Origin: Rhizobium mesoamericanum STM3625
GTDB taxonomy: Bacteria > Pseudomonadota > Alphaproteobacteria > Rhizobiales > Rhizobiaceae
DNA length: 64,000 nt
Assembly (NCBI RefSeq): GCF_000312665.1
Contig: NZ_HF536778.1
Coordinates: 414,063 to 478,062, forward strand
Direction of reading: 5' to 3'
How positions within the stretch are numbered: position 1 is the stretch's first letter; every line of letters begins with the position of its first letter. Both the position numbers and the translations under genes were made by a program. Below are positions 16,580-26,336 of this stretch, one piece after another. The notes beneath the pieces were generated by a model, which was given only the letters and a program-made list of their open reading frames with translations, was not told the origin of the DNA and did no database searches.

Positions 16580-17391
16580 GGCCGGTTCAGGTGCTTGTCG
16601 AGCGCAAGCATCAGACATTCGATGACGAAAATCTTGCCAGCCACTGGCGTCAGCGTTCCGCCGAAAGGATTGTCATGCAGGCCTGAGGCTTGAAGGCTAT
16701 AATGCGCGGCCTTGCTCAGAGGGCTTTGCGTTCGGTTGGTAACCGCGACGGTCGTTGCGCCAGTGGCGCGCGCACCTTTGAGGAACTGGACGGTTTCGAC
16801 GGTCAAGCCCGAGACTGAGAATGCCACCGCAACGCAACCTTCGCCAAGCCCATTAGCAACTTCATGCGCCATATGCGAGTTCCGGAAGGCGAGCGCAGTC
16901 AAGCCCACGCGAAGCAGACGATATGCCAGCATCTCCGCGACAAAACCGGACATTCCCGCACCATAGATGTCGATGCGGCGGGCGGTCGCAAGCGCTTCGG
17001 CGATCCTGTCCAAGCTCGTAAGATCGACATGGCTGTGGGCGACCTCCAGGTTCTCGATCAGTGTTCGCTGCAGTTTGTCGATTGCGGGATCAGCACCTGA
17101 AGAACTGACAACGGCGAGTTGGGGTCGGCCGACTTCCGCTGCAAGCGCAAGCTTGAAGTCGCGAAACCCGGTAAACCCGATCTGACGGCAAAGCCGCAGG
17201 ATACTAGCTTCGCCACTGCCCGCAAATTCGCCAAGTTCTGCCACGGACTGGCGCAGCACTTTCTCCGGGTTTTCCAGGATGTACTTCGCGATCCGAGCGA
17301 GTGCGTTTGGAAGCTGATCGATCTCCTCGTGCAACCGCGATAGGATCGTCTGCCGATCCCTGTTGCGCTTCTCGTCCCCAATGCTTACCAA
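16570..17391 (-). CDS. MurR/RpiR family transcriptional regulator
   Basis: A 273-residue regulator: N-terminal RpiR helix-turn-helix (SGEASILRLCRQIGFTGFRD) and C-terminal SIS sugar-phosphate-binding domain (RIDIYGAGMSGFVAEMLAY and CVAVAFSVSGLTVETVQF). RpiR proteins sense phosphosugars and control neighbouring uptake genes. It lies directly upstream of the transporter operon in the same direction with a 346-base gap that holds two operator-like repeats, so local control is likely. The start GTG/ATG at 17391 fits the family's normal N-terminus. Confidence 0.9.
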   Translation of the reverse strand: MVSIGDEKRNRDRQTILSRLHEEIDQLPNALARIAKYILENPEKVLRQSVAELGEFAGSGEASILRLCRQIGFTGFRDFKLALAAEVGRPQLAVVSSSGADPAIDKLQRTLIENLEVAHSHVDLTSLDRIAEALATARRIDIYGAGMSGFVAEMLAYRLLRVGLTALAFRNSHMAHEVANGLGEGCVAVAFSVSGLTVETVQFLKGARATGATTVAVTNRTQSPLSKAAHYSLQASGLHDNPFGGTLTPVAGKIFVIECLMLALDKHLNRPMK

Positions 17392-17759
17392 CCCGCGGCT
17401 CCATCTAGTTCGTGTCTTCGGGCGACGACAAACCGGCCCCGAACTTAGCCTTAGAACGCTACCGGATTCAAGATGCGGGCGATGTCACGTCGTTTCGCGA
17501 ACGCGCTGACTAGGGCCTTGCCGGTGAACTCAGGCAACTGCGCCGGATCACGGCTTTCCACTGGGCCATGGCGCGGAGCCGATGAATGTAGGTGGAAAGC
17601 GGTGGTTCTTGTAGCTGATGGACGATGCGTTCATCTCAACCGAATTATCCGCCAACCGTTAAGGTGCCGACAACGTGACGTCGCCGCGGCGACCGTCATT
17701 TACGTGGGCTTCTCTACGTAGCTGCGTCAGTCATTCTGACACGTATCTCAAAGGAGAGT
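17392..17759. other. intergenic, no supported gene
   Basis: About 370 bases between the RpiR gene and transposase debris. Plus-strand frames here have no recognised content. The promoter of the RpiR gene should lie near its right end around 17400-17460. Confidence 0.35.
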
Positions 17760-17895
17760 TACCTGCGGACATAGGGGCTTCAGCTCCGGGAACGCAGGCT
17801 TCAAAAGAGCCGCCGTGGCTGTGGCGCGCAAACTTGCGGTGATCATGCACACAATGCTGAAGACTGGTGAGTTTTTGATCCGAATGCGGGAGCCG
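17760..17895 (+). pseudogene. IS110-family transposase, C-terminal fragment
   Basis: A frame reading GFKRAAVAVARKLAVIMHTM then LKTGELFDP resembles the C-terminal end of IS110/IS1111 transposases (…ALARKLAVILHRMW.DGT.F). Only about 40 residues remain and the rest of the element is missing, so this is debris. A different C-terminal fragment of the same family lies at 27340-27564. Confidence 0.5.
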
Positions 17896-18083
17896 CAACC
17901 TAAATCCGCATAGCGTTCAACGTCTGAAAATCCGAATCGTCCCTGCCGGGACGTGAGCCAAGCCATTCCATTGATGGGATTGCCTCGCTGTCTCAGCTGA
18001 ATGAGTCGGAAGGCTCGTTCCGCGAAGCTCCATCATGCGGCGGCTAATGTCGACCGCGAAACACCATCACCCGGCAGCGTCTA

Positions 18084-18660
18084 ATGATAAAACGAGGTCA
18101 TGTCTTTCAACGGCCTCAAACATCAACGGGAGAAGCGCAGCATGAAACATATTGTGCACTGAATGTATCGGTCTTGAAGCCGGACCATCGTTGCAATGGC
18201 TTCAGAGGACTTGCCAAGGCAAGATTGCCGGTGATCCGGATCCAGGCCAAAGTATTTTTGAAAGCCAACCGAATAAGACGGACCGCAGGAAAAAGCCATC
18301 CCATCGCGAATGACATTCGCGGATTGTTGCGCAACTTCAGTCTGAAAGTCGGATTGGTCGGCAAGATCAAATTCGAGGAGCGGATCAATGAGCTGGTCGA
18401 ACACAGGCCTGATCTACACGAAATCATGCAGCCATTGTTGGCTGCACGCAAAATGCTGCGCGACGAATTTACCAAGTTGCACAAGAAGGTTTTGGATTTG
18501 GTCGCGAGGATGAAGTTTGTCGCCGATTGACGACGATCCATGGTGTCGGCCCCGTGGTCGCTCTCAACTATACGGCAACCATCGATATTCCTGGTCGGTT
18601 TACACATTCAAAGGCGGTCGGTTCTGTGCTCGGGCGCCACCAGCGGCGGGGTAGGGGAGG
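18084..18660 (+). pseudogene. IS110-family transposase, internal fragment
   Basis: The frame ending near 18530 contains IANDIRGLLRNFSLKVGLVG, an ERINELVEHRPDLHEI stretch and LRDEFTKLHKKVLDLV, matching the middle of IS110-family DEDD transposases; after a frameshift near 18528 the reading TTIHGVGPVVALNYTATIDI, then GRFTHSKAVGSVLG continues the family's C-terminal transposase_20 domain. Both the N-terminal catalytic part and the true C-terminus are damaged, so it is inactive. Confidence 0.65.
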
Positions 18661-18751
18661 GGCAGGCATTGAGGAAATGATGTCGCCCGCGATCTATGGA
18701 TGAGGTTTTGATTTGCACTGAGAAGCTGGTTCTCGGCGGAAATTCGGGGTT

Positions 18752-18949
18752 TCATTTCTCGCCGGCCCAGTCTTCATGTCCATGGCGTATTAGGATCACG
18801 AAAATTGCTCCGTCCTCCTCGACACGGTAGACGATAAGATGGGCCTTGAACGGATGAATTCTGAACACATGCCATTCGCGGGTTGGCGGCAATGTGGGAT
18901 TGATCGACAAAGAAAAGCATACGTCAAAAACGCCTGCAGTCCCGATCAA
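18752..18949 (-). pseudogene. RelE/ParE-family toxin, C-terminal fragment
   Basis: Residues from about 25 read EWHVFRIHPFKAHLIVYRVE and IFVILIRHGHEDW, the last strands of a ParE/RelE-type toxin with the terminal basic motif. The usual N-terminal two helices are replaced by unrelated residues, and there is no antitoxin gene alongside. The frame touches the stop of nolG. I infer a truncated, inactive copy. Confidence 0.55.
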
Positions 18950-21900
18950 GGTGTGGGTTCGATGACCTTGTGCTGAGATGAAGCCATTTCTAGGGATTTC
19001 CCCGCATCGCCGCCGAGATCGCCTGGCAAATTACTGAACTCCGTCTCTCGCCCGCAGGTCGCGTGGCGTCGAAGCGCTCGGCGACTGAACGATTTGAGCA
19101 AATTTTGCAGGTCATCGACGAAGGTGAAGATGACCGGGATAATGATGAGGCTGAGCAGCGTTGATATCATCACGCCGCCGATCACCACGATCGCCATCGG
19201 CTGCCGGAAACTCGAATCTCCGCCCATCAGGCTGAGCGCAGCCGGCAGCATGCCCGCGGCCATGGCAAGGGTGGTCATGACGATCGGTCGCGCGCGCTTA
19301 TGGCAGGCATCGAGGAGCGCCTCGAACCGGGACATGCCTCGGCGACGTGACATGATCGCGTATTCGATGAGAAGGATGGAGTTCTTCGTTACCACGCCCA
19401 TCAGCATGAGAAGGCCTATGACGGCAGGCATCGAGAAGCTGGTCCCCGTCACCACCAGCGGCACCAGCGCGCCGCCGAGCGAGAGCGGCAGGGCCATCAG
19501 AAGCGTGAGCGGCTGCAGGAAATCTTGGAACAGCAGGACGAGCACCGCATAGATGCAGAACACACCGATTGCCATCGCAAGCGCGAAGCTCTGGAACAGC
19601 TCGGAGCTGCGCTGAAGCTCGCCGTGTTCCACCAGCGTAACGCCCGGCGGCAGATGCTGGAGAGCCGGCAGCGCCTTCGCCTCGCGGTTGACGTCGCCCA
19701 GAATGCGGCCGTTGAGTTCGACGGAAACGGTGACATTGCGCATGCGGTCGATACGGTCGATTTCCGAAGGACTGCCGCCGATGCGGATATCGGCAATCGA
19801 TCCGAGATCGACATTGCCGTTGGTGCCGGCCACGCGCATGTTCTTAATGTCGTCGAGATTGGTGCGCGCCTCTGGCGAGAAGCGAACGACGATCGGTATC
19901 TGCCGCTGCGGCAGGTTGAGCTTCGGCAAGTCGGAAGAATATTCTCCGTTCGTCGCCACACGCACGGCGCTGGCGATCGCATTCGACGTCACGCCAAGCG
20001 CTGCTGCGCGGGCAAAATCGGGCGTGATCTGGATTTCCGGCGCTTGCCTCGCCGCCGTCGATGTCACGGCGCCGATGCCCTGTAGCGTCCGAAGCTGCTC
20101 CTCGAGCGCCGTGCTGGCGCAATCGAGCGCATTGGCATCGTCGCTGGCCAGAGTGAACTCGAGCTTGGTACCGTAGCCGATACCGACCGCCACACGCACT
20201 CCGGGGAGGACGGAAAGCGCCTGCCGAATATCGTTTTCGATCTCCGACTGCTTGCGGTCGCGCCCATCAATCGGCGTCAGCGTGGCGACGATCGCGGCAG
20301 ACCCGACACTGCTCCTTGCGACCGTCGCACCACCGCCTGAGGATGCCGAGCCGACAGCAGCAAACACATGCGTCACGTCGGGAAACTCACTGAGAATATC
20401 TGCGGCCTTCCTGGTTACGGCGTCGGTTTGCTCGACAGTGGCGCCGGGCTGCAGGGTGAGCGTGATCTGCGTCCGCGAGTCGTCAGCGGCCGGCAGGTAT
20501 CCCGTTCTTAAGAGAGGGATAACGGAAAGCGAAAGCGCAACGACGACGGCAGTCACGGCCACTGTTGTCTTCCTGTGATTGAGGGCAGCCTTGGCCATCG
20601 CCATATAGGCGCGCATAAATCGGCCATCCTTCTGCTCCGACGGATGAGCCTTCATGAAATAGGCGGCCATCATGGGGGTGAGCAGACGGGCAACGACAAG
20701 CGAGGCAACGACGGCAACAGCGGCGGTGATGCCGAACTGACGAAATAGGAGGCCTGGTATGCCGCTCATGAACGCCGTCGGTAGGAAGACCGCGACCAGC
20801 GTGAAGGTGGTGGCGATGACGGCGAGCCCGAGTTCGTTGGCGGCTTCCATTGCAGCATCGAGGGGCCGCTTGCCCATCTGCAGGTGGCGGGCGATGTTCT
20901 CGATCTCGACGATCGCGTCGTCGACGAGAATTCCGACCACCAGCGACAGCGCCAGCAAGGTGACGACGTTCAGGCTAAAGCCGGCGAGATACATGAACAG
21001 GAAGGTCGGGATGACCGACAAGGGCAGTGCCACAGCAGACAGGATCGTCGCGCGCCAGTCCCGAAGGAAGAGCCAGACGACCACAATCGCCAGGATGGCC
21101 CCCTCATACAACATGTGCATCGAGCCGTCATAATTGCCGAGAATTGATCCGATCAGGCTGTAGACTGCATGGATCTGCACATTCGAATGCGCCGCTGCAA
21201 AATTTTTCATTGCCGTGTCAACGTCAGCCGAAACACTGCTATCGGAAAACCCGTTCGAACGCTTGATTTCGACGGCGATCACCGGCTTACCGTCGAGATA
21301 GGCCATCGAGGAGCGCTCGGCGAAGCTGTCCTCGACCGAGGCGATGTCGTCGAGCCGGGCCTGCTGCCCGTTAGCGAGCGGTATAGTGAGCTCCCTCAGG
21401 GCCTCGACCGACTCTACGGCGCCGAGCGTGCGCAATGTCTGACGCGTGCCGCCGATCTCGCCGAGCCCGCCGGACTTGTCGCCTTGCACGGCCTTCAACT
21501 GCGCTGATACGGTCGCGGCGGTGACGCCGAACGACGACATCGTCGAAGGATCGAGATCGACGTGGATCTCGCGATCGATCCCGCCGATGCGGTTGACCTG
21601 GCCGACGCCCGGGACCGATAGCAGCGCCTTGGTCAGATCGTTATCGACAAACCAGGACAGTTCGGTCTCGTTGAGAGCGGTCGAGCGGACGGCATAGGTG
21701 ACAACTGCGGAGCTTTGGACGGTGGCCTTCGTAACGATCGGCGTCGCCATCTGTGCCGGGAGATCGGCCTTGACGCTATCAACGGCATTGCGGACCTCAT
21801 TGAGGGCCGTTTCGCTGTCTTTCTGCAGCTTGAAGGATACCTTGGTCGAGACGGTGCCATCGGTAATCGTTGTGAGAATATGATCGAGATGGCTCAAGGA

Positions 21901-22116
21901 GGTGAGGCTATTCTCGATGGTGCGGGCAACCTCCGTCTCGAGCTGCGTCGGCGCAGCCCCATCGAGCGTGGCGGTAACGCTGATGGTCGGAAGGTCCATG
22001 TCCGGAAAGTACTGAACCGCCAGCTGTTTGAATGCCCAAAGCCCGCCAAATCCAAACATCACAAACAGCAATATCGCTGGTATGGGATTGCGGATCGAGA
22101 AGGCGGAGAAATTCAT
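18946..22116 (-). CDS. nolG: RND efflux permease, NolG-like
   Basis: A 1056-residue RND (AcrB/MdtB-type) inner-membrane pump: N-terminal helix (IPAILLFVMFGFGGLWAFKQ), large periplasmic loops, and the TM4 proton-relay motif VGILVDDAIVEIENIARHL with the paired aspartates; a second block of helices after a loop with VTKNSILLIEYAIMSRRRG. It overlaps the adaptor gene by one base (TGATG). In Sinorhizobium meliloti nodM is followed by nolF and nolG encoding an adaptor and RND pump of this size; the same association (nodM, adaptor, pump, all on one strand) makes nolG the best name. The substrate is unknown, perhaps a symbiotic signal or plant compound. Confidence 0.8.
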   Translation of the reverse strand: MNFSAFSIRNPIPAILLFVMFGFGGLWAFKQLAVQYFPDMDLPTISVTATLDGAAPTQLETEVARTIENSLTSLSHLDHILTTITDGTVSTKVSFKLQKDSETALNEVRNAVDSVKADLPAQMATPIVTKATVQSSAVVTYAVRSTALNETELSWFVDNDLTKALLSVPGVGQVNRIGGIDREIHVDLDPSTMSSFGVTAATVSAQLKAVQGDKSGGLGEIGGTRQTLRTLGAVESVEALRELTIPLANGQQARLDDIASVEDSFAERSSMAYLDGKPVIAVEIKRSNGFSDSSVSADVDTAMKNFAAAHSNVQIHAVYSLIGSILGNYDGSMHMLYEGAILAIVVVWLFLRDWRATILSAVALPLSVIPTFLFMYLAGFSLNVVTLLALSLVVGILVDDAIVEIENIARHLQMGKRPLDAAMEAANELGLAVIATTFTLVAVFLPTAFMSGIPGLLFRQFGITAAVAVVASLVVARLLTPMMAAYFMKAHPSEQKDGRFMRAYMAMAKAALNHRKTTVAVTAVVVALSLSVIPLLRTGYLPAADDSRTQITLTLQPGATVEQTDAVTRKAADILSEFPDVTHVFAAVGSASSGGGATVARSSVGSAAIVATLTPIDGRDRKQSEIENDIRQALSVLPGVRVAVGIGYGTKLEFTLASDDANALDCASTALEEQLRTLQGIGAVTSTAARQAPEIQITPDFARAAALGVTSNAIASAVRVATNGEYSSDLPKLNLPQRQIPIVVRFSPEARTNLDDIKNMRVAGTNGNVDLGSIADIRIGGSPSEIDRIDRMRNVTVSVELNGRILGDVNREAKALPALQHLPPGVTLVEHGELQRSSELFQSFALAMAIGVFCIYAVLVLLFQDFLQPLTLLMALPLSLGGALVPLVVTGTSFSMPAVIGLLMLMGVVTKNSILLIEYAIMSRRRGMSRFEALLDACHKRARPIVMTTLAMAAGMLPAALSLMGGDSSFRQPMAIVVIGGVMISTLLSLIIIPVIFTFVDDLQNLLKSFSRRALRRHATCGRETEFSNLPGDLGGDAGKSLEMASSQHKVIEPTP

Positions 22117-23189
22117 CAGTTTTTCTCCGCAATTTTCACGAGGTCATTGTCCGACAGAAATGCACCGCCCGACGTGACGACCTTTGCCGACCGGTCGATG
22201 CCGGAGATGATTTCGACCTCGCCATCGTTGCGGCGGCCGGTTTCCACGCGGACCCGTCGCACCCGCTTGTCCTCGCCGGCGGTGAAGACGTAGCTGATGC
22301 CATCCCGGAACACGATCGCCGTCTCGGGGACGGTGAGCGCCGGTGTGGTCTGCAGCTCGATATTGCCAGTGACATAAAGGCCGGTGCGCGGACGAACCTC
22401 GGACGGAAGCGCAACATAGACGATCGCACGGCTGGTGTCGGTGCTGACCGAGGGGCCGACCAGCCGCACCTTGCCGGAAATGGCGTGACCGTCCGGTCCG
22501 TTGATCGCAACGCTCAAACCCTCCGAAATCCGCGGCAGATAACGCGCCGATACTTCCGCCTGCCATTCGACACGCTGCTGGCGCACCATGCGGAAGAGCT
22601 CGGTGCCGGTGGAGACTACTTCGCCGAGATCGCCCGAACGCGAGGTTATGAGGCCATCGTCGGCGGCGGTGATGGTCGTCTGCGCAAACTTGATCTTTTC
22701 GCTGTCGAGCGCGGCCTCCTCGGATGCCAGGTTTGCCGTCGCCGTCTGCTCGTCGGCGAAATATTCGGTGATCTTCTCGTCGGAAAGAGCGCCGGATGAA
22801 CGAAGCTGGCGTGCACGATCCGCATTTGCCTTGGCCTTTGTCAGCTTTGCCTTGGCGATGACGACAGCCGCCTCCTGTTTGCGAAGGTCTGCCAGCACGC
22901 TGTCCTGCGAAAGCCGGGCCAGCGTCTGCCCTTTCGTGACCACCGAGCCGACATCGACCAGGACGTCGGTGATGCGCAGGCCGCTCGTTTCGGACGCAAT
23001 GATTGCTTCCTGCCACGGTTTCAGCCAGCCGCTCGCGGGAACGGTTTCCAGCCAGTCCCGTATTGCCGGCGCCGTCAGAGAAACGGTCAGAGCAGGCGCG
23101 GCCGCCTGTTCAGCCATGCTATTAGCGGAGGGAAACTGGAGTGCTGCACAGACAAGAACGGCAGCGAATAGAATACACGGTTTTCTCAA
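22116..23189 (-). CDS. nolF: RND efflux periplasmic adaptor, NolF-like
   Basis: A 357-residue membrane-fusion protein: signal peptide MRKPCILFAAVLVCAALQFP, lipoyl-like halves (VDVGSVVTKGQTLARLSQDS and ITSRSGDLGEVVSTG), a helical hairpin rich in Ala/Lys (AAVVIAKAKLTKAKANADRA) and a beta-barrel domain. It connects the RND pump to an outer-membrane channel. The length matches NolF of S. meliloti (about 370 residues). No clear nod box was seen in the 273 bases upstream, so transcription may come from nodM through the FMN reductase gene or from its own promoter. Confidence 0.8.
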   Translation of the reverse strand: MRKPCILFAAVLVCAALQFPSANSMAEQAAAPALTVSLTAPAIRDWLETVPASGWLKPWQEAIIASETSGLRITDVLVDVGSVVTKGQTLARLSQDSVLADLRKQEAAVVIAKAKLTKAKANADRARQLRSSGALSDEKITEYFADEQTATANLASEEAALDSEKIKFAQTTITAADDGLITSRSGDLGEVVSTGTELFRMVRQQRVEWQAEVSARYLPRISEGLSVAINGPDGHAISGKVRLVGPSVSTDTSRAIVYVALPSEVRPRTGLYVTGNIELQTTPALTVPETAIVFRDGISYVFTAGEDKRVRRVRVETGRRNDGEVEIISGIDRSAKVVTSGGAFLSDNDLVKIAEKN

Positions 23190-23462
23190 ATGGCAATTCC
23201 TCGCAGTTCACGGGTGTCCGCGCTCAACCGTGGCGTCAAAAATGTCGGCTGTTGTGGTGCAAAGTTGAAATGCCTGACGGTCTCGAAGGTGACAAAACTC
23301 AACTATTCAAAACATCTTAGCGGGACACCAGTGATGTCGGGCTATTGCGCCATCCAAGGCAGCAGTTTTTCGTCGGCTGCGAGGCGGTGAATACGGCTAA
23401 ATCGCATCGTAAGGTTCGCGTGGGACAATAGTGCCTGTTGCGCCGCCGTTTGCTGAGTCTGC

Positions 23463-23993
23463 TCATCCTATTGCGTATGCTGCTTCCTCGACAGCCCGGC
23501 CTACACGCATGCGGATGGTCTCGGAAATCACCTCTCCGTGGGCGAAGTCATTACGCGTGGCATAGATTGCGGTCGGCATCGCAAGCGCTTCAAAGAACCC
23601 GAACAGAGGACGCAACTGATGCTCGACGACAAGCGAATGACGCTCGCCCCCGCCCGTCGCAGCGATGATGATAGGCTTGCCCCTCAGCGATGTTGGATCG
23701 AGCAAATCGAAATAGTGCTTGAATAGGCCGGTGTAACTGCCCTTGTAGGTGGGTGAGCCTACGACCAGGACGTCTGCCTCTAGCATCTGGTCTACGACCC
23801 CGCGCGCTTTAGCGCTGAGGTCGTCTATCCGTTTGGCTTTCAACAGTGAAGGTCCAAGGTCATCGACATCGAAGGACTGCGCCACCGCTTGCGTTTTGAT
23901 TGCCAATTGCCCGACGATATGGTCGACGAATGTGCGCGTCGTGGACGGTCGTGTTATGTTGCCCGAGAAGCCAATTATCTTCGTTTGCGGCAT
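23463..23993 (-). CDS. NADPH-dependent FMN reductase (MsuE/SsuE type)
   Basis: A 176-residue flavodoxin-fold reductase: IIGFSGNITRPSTTRTFVDH (FMN phosphate loop), ADVLVVGSPTYKGSYTGLFK (GSPxYxGSxTG motif), PIIIAATGGGERHSLVVEHQ. These enzymes supply reduced FMN to two-component monooxygenases for sulfonate use. The start MPQTKI is chosen because GGAG lies 8 bases before it. It is placed between nodM (72-base gap) and nolF, where S. meliloti has no such gene. A possible partner, the SfnB-type monooxygenase, is 33 kb away at 56970. Confidence 0.85.
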   Translation of the reverse strand: MPQTKIIGFSGNITRPSTTRTFVDHIVGQLAIKTQAVAQSFDVDDLGPSLLKAKRIDDLSAKARGVVDQMLEADVLVVGSPTYKGSYTGLFKHYFDLLDPTSLRGKPIIIAATGGGERHSLVVEHQLRPLFGFFEALAMPTAIYATRNDFAHGEVISETIRMRVGRAVEEAAYAIG

Positions 23994-24064
23994 GTCGATC
24001 TCCAAATGCTCAGCAGATATAAGTCATCTACACTCTGTCATTCGTCCCTTACGGAAACCACGGC

Positions 24065-25891
24065 CTATTCGACGGTGACTGATTTCGCCAGGTTGCGCGG
24101 CTGATCGACGTCAGTGCCCGCAAACACGGCGGTATGATAGGCGAGCAATTGGATCGGCAGCGAGAAGATCATCGGCGCTATGATCTCGTCCACATTTGGA
24201 AGAACGATTGTTTGCATCGTGTCGAGCTTCAAGGCGCTAGCGCCCTTCTCATCGGTGATCAAGATGATCCGTCCGCCGCGGGCCGCAACCTCCTGCATGT
24301 TGGAAACGGTCTTATCGAAAAAGCGGTCGTGCGGTGCGATCACGACAACCGGCATGTTCTCGTCGATGAGAGCAATCGGACCGTGTTTCAGTTCGCCGGC
24401 AGCATAACCTTGCGCGTGAATATAGGAAATCTCCTTTAATTTCAGGGCGCCTTCCATGGCCAAAGGGAAGCTCGTGCCGCGGCCAAGATAGAGTACGGCG
24501 CGGCACTTTGCCAATTCACGCGACAGAAGCTCGATCCTTGGTCGGATGCTGTTGAGCACCTGCCCCATGACGCGCGGCACCTCGGCAAGCCGGCCGACCA
24601 GTGTCTGTTCCTCCTTCTCCGTAAGGGTGCCACGCGCCCTGCCAGCAGCAACCGCGAGCGCAGCCAAAACGGCGAGCTGGCATGTAAAGGCCTTCGTAGA
24701 CGCAACGCCAATCTCAGGACCGGCGAAGATCGGGAACACAGTGTCGGACTCCCGTGCTATCGTCGATTCGGGCGCGTTGACGACTGCACCGGTCTTCAAG
24801 CCGTGCTCCTTGCAATAGCGTAGGCAAGCAAGTGTATCGGCCGTCTCGCCCGATTGTGAGATGAAGAGAGCTGCCACCTGTGGCGAGAACGGGATTTCGC
24901 GGTACCGAAATTCTGACGCGACATCGATTTCGACCGGCAGACGTGCGTAGTGCTCGAACCAGTATTTGCCGATCAGCCCGGCAAAGTACGCAGTGCCGCA
25001 GGCGGAGATCGCCAAGCTTTGCACGTTGGCGAAGACCGTGTCGCGCCAAACCGCGACTACCTTATTGTCGCTGAAGTTGATGTAATGGCTGAGGGTATCG
25101 GAGATGGCCTCCGGCTGGTCGTAAATTTCCTTCTCCATGAAATGGCGATAGTTGCCCTTGTCGATCATAGGGGCCGTCACCAGCGAGATCTGCCGCGGTC
25201 GGGTGGTGACCTCGCCGTCGATATCGAAGATACGGACGCCAGTCTTGTCGATGACCGCCCAATCTCCGTCGATCAGGTAGGTGATCTCGTTGGTTAAGGG
25301 CGCCAGCGCAATCGCGTCCGACCCGAGGAACATTTCGCCGCTTCCGTGACCGATCGCGAGCGGCGGGCCATTACGGGCAGCCATGATAGTCGAAGGGTCT
25401 TCCTCGAAAAGCAGAGCCAGCGAGTAAGCGCCTCGGACGCGCTTCAGCATCGCATGCATAGCTTCGCGCCGGCCCATGCCGTCCCGGCGAAGTCTTGCCA
25501 CGAGATGCGCGATGACCTCCGTGTCGGTGTCGGTTTGGAACTCGGCGCCGGCCGCGGTCAGCTCATCCTTCAATTCGGTGAAATTCTCGATTATCCCATT
25601 GTGGACGACCGCGATGCCGTCGCTAAAATGGGGGTGGGCATTGCGTTCCGTCGGCGCGCCATGGGTTGCCCAGCGCGTATGGGCAATGCCGATTGTGCCC
25701 GCCAGAGGCTGTTCTTTCAGCTTTGCCTCAAGATTGAAGAGCTTGCCCTCACAGCGCCGGCGATGGAGCGCTCCACCGTCGATCGTCGCGACGCCCGCCG
25801 AATCGTAGCCACGATATTCAAGGCGTTTCAATGCGTCTATCAGCCGGTCCGAAACCGGATGATGGCCGACAATACCCACAATCCCGCACAT
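24065..25891 (-). CDS. nodM: glutamine-fructose-6-phosphate aminotransferase, NodM type
   Basis: A 608-residue GlmS-family enzyme that makes glucosamine-6-phosphate from fructose-6-phosphate and glutamine, feeding the chitin backbone of Nod factor. The N-terminal glutaminase begins with the essential Cys1 (MCGIVGIVG), with AHTRWATHG and the NGIIENF loop; two SIS domains follow (SACGTAYFAGL, FISQSGETADTLACLRYC, RGTSFPLAMEGALKLKEISY), ending in LAKSVTVE. The start at the MCGIVG methionine (25891) is required because the Cys must become N-terminal. A nod box 183 bases upstream (26074-26120) shows it is the inducible NodM rather than housekeeping GlmS; sequence alone could not tell these apart. 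Confidence 0.88.
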   Translation of the reverse strand: MCGIVGIVGHHPVSDRLIDALKRLEYRGYDSAGVATIDGGALHRRRCEGKLFNLEAKLKEQPLAGTIGIAHTRWATHGAPTERNAHPHFSDGIAVVHNGIIENFTELKDELTAAGAEFQTDTDTEVIAHLVARLRRDGMGRREAMHAMLKRVRGAYSLALLFEEDPSTIMAARNGPPLAIGHGSGEMFLGSDAIALAPLTNEITYLIDGDWAVIDKTGVRIFDIDGEVTTRPRQISLVTAPMIDKGNYRHFMEKEIYDQPEAISDTLSHYINFSDNKVVAVWRDTVFANVQSLAISACGTAYFAGLIGKYWFEHYARLPVEIDVASEFRYREIPFSPQVAALFISQSGETADTLACLRYCKEHGLKTGAVVNAPESTIARESDTVFPIFAGPEIGVASTKAFTCQLAVLAALAVAAGRARGTLTEKEEQTLVGRLAEVPRVMGQVLNSIRPRIELLSRELAKCRAVLYLGRGTSFPLAMEGALKLKEISYIHAQGYAAGELKHGPIALIDENMPVVVIAPHDRFFDKTVSNMQEVAARGGRIILITDEKGASALKLDTMQTIVLPNVDEIIAPMIFSLPIQLLAYHTAVFAGTDVDQPRNLAKSVTVE

Positions 25892-26073
25892 ACACTCTCC
25901 GCGTTTTCGCATATCGGCCACAACGCGCTCACCTAGTCCCGTCAGTCTGGAGTGAGCGAAGCTACAATCAGTCTTTGATCGCCATGACAGCTAAAATTCC
26001 GTCGGAACTTCGTGGCAAAACCGTCATGTTGTCGCGCTAAGTAAAATTCAACGCGTTCTAACGGCACTCGACT

Positions 26074-26120
26074 TATTGGAAAAATCGATTCTTTGGATCG
26101 CACCCATTTACGTCATGGAT
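26074..26120 (-). promoter_or_regulatory. nod box (NodD-binding site) of nodM
   Basis: Read on the minus strand: ATCCATGACGTAAATGGGTG then CGATCCAAAGAATCGATTTT then TCCAATA. It keeps both ATC-N9-GAT-type LysR motifs (the second, ATCCAAAGAATCGAT, perfect; the first with one mismatch) and the CCAAT end of the nod box consensus, with about four differences over the defined positions. Orientation and distance (183 bases to the nodM start) fit NodD-flavonoid activation. Confidence 0.8.
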
Positions 26121-26336
26121 TGTCATGGCACCAGTGATGGCTGCTGAGGCATTATGACGGACGTTACTCCTGCCTTTGGAAACCGGCCGGTTTATGTCCG
26201 AGGCGGCCCCCATCATCCTAGCGTCCGCTCACACCGCGTTCTAGGAGTCCCCTTCGAGCGGGGCTTGTGGGAAAGCCTCCCTGGCAATAAAAATCGTCTC
26301 AACGCTCATCAAACTCGCCACAAAGGATGACTTTTC

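Noticed and set aside
23190..23462. nod box in front of nolF
   Set aside because: No ATC-N9-GAT pair or CCAAT end was seen on the minus strand.
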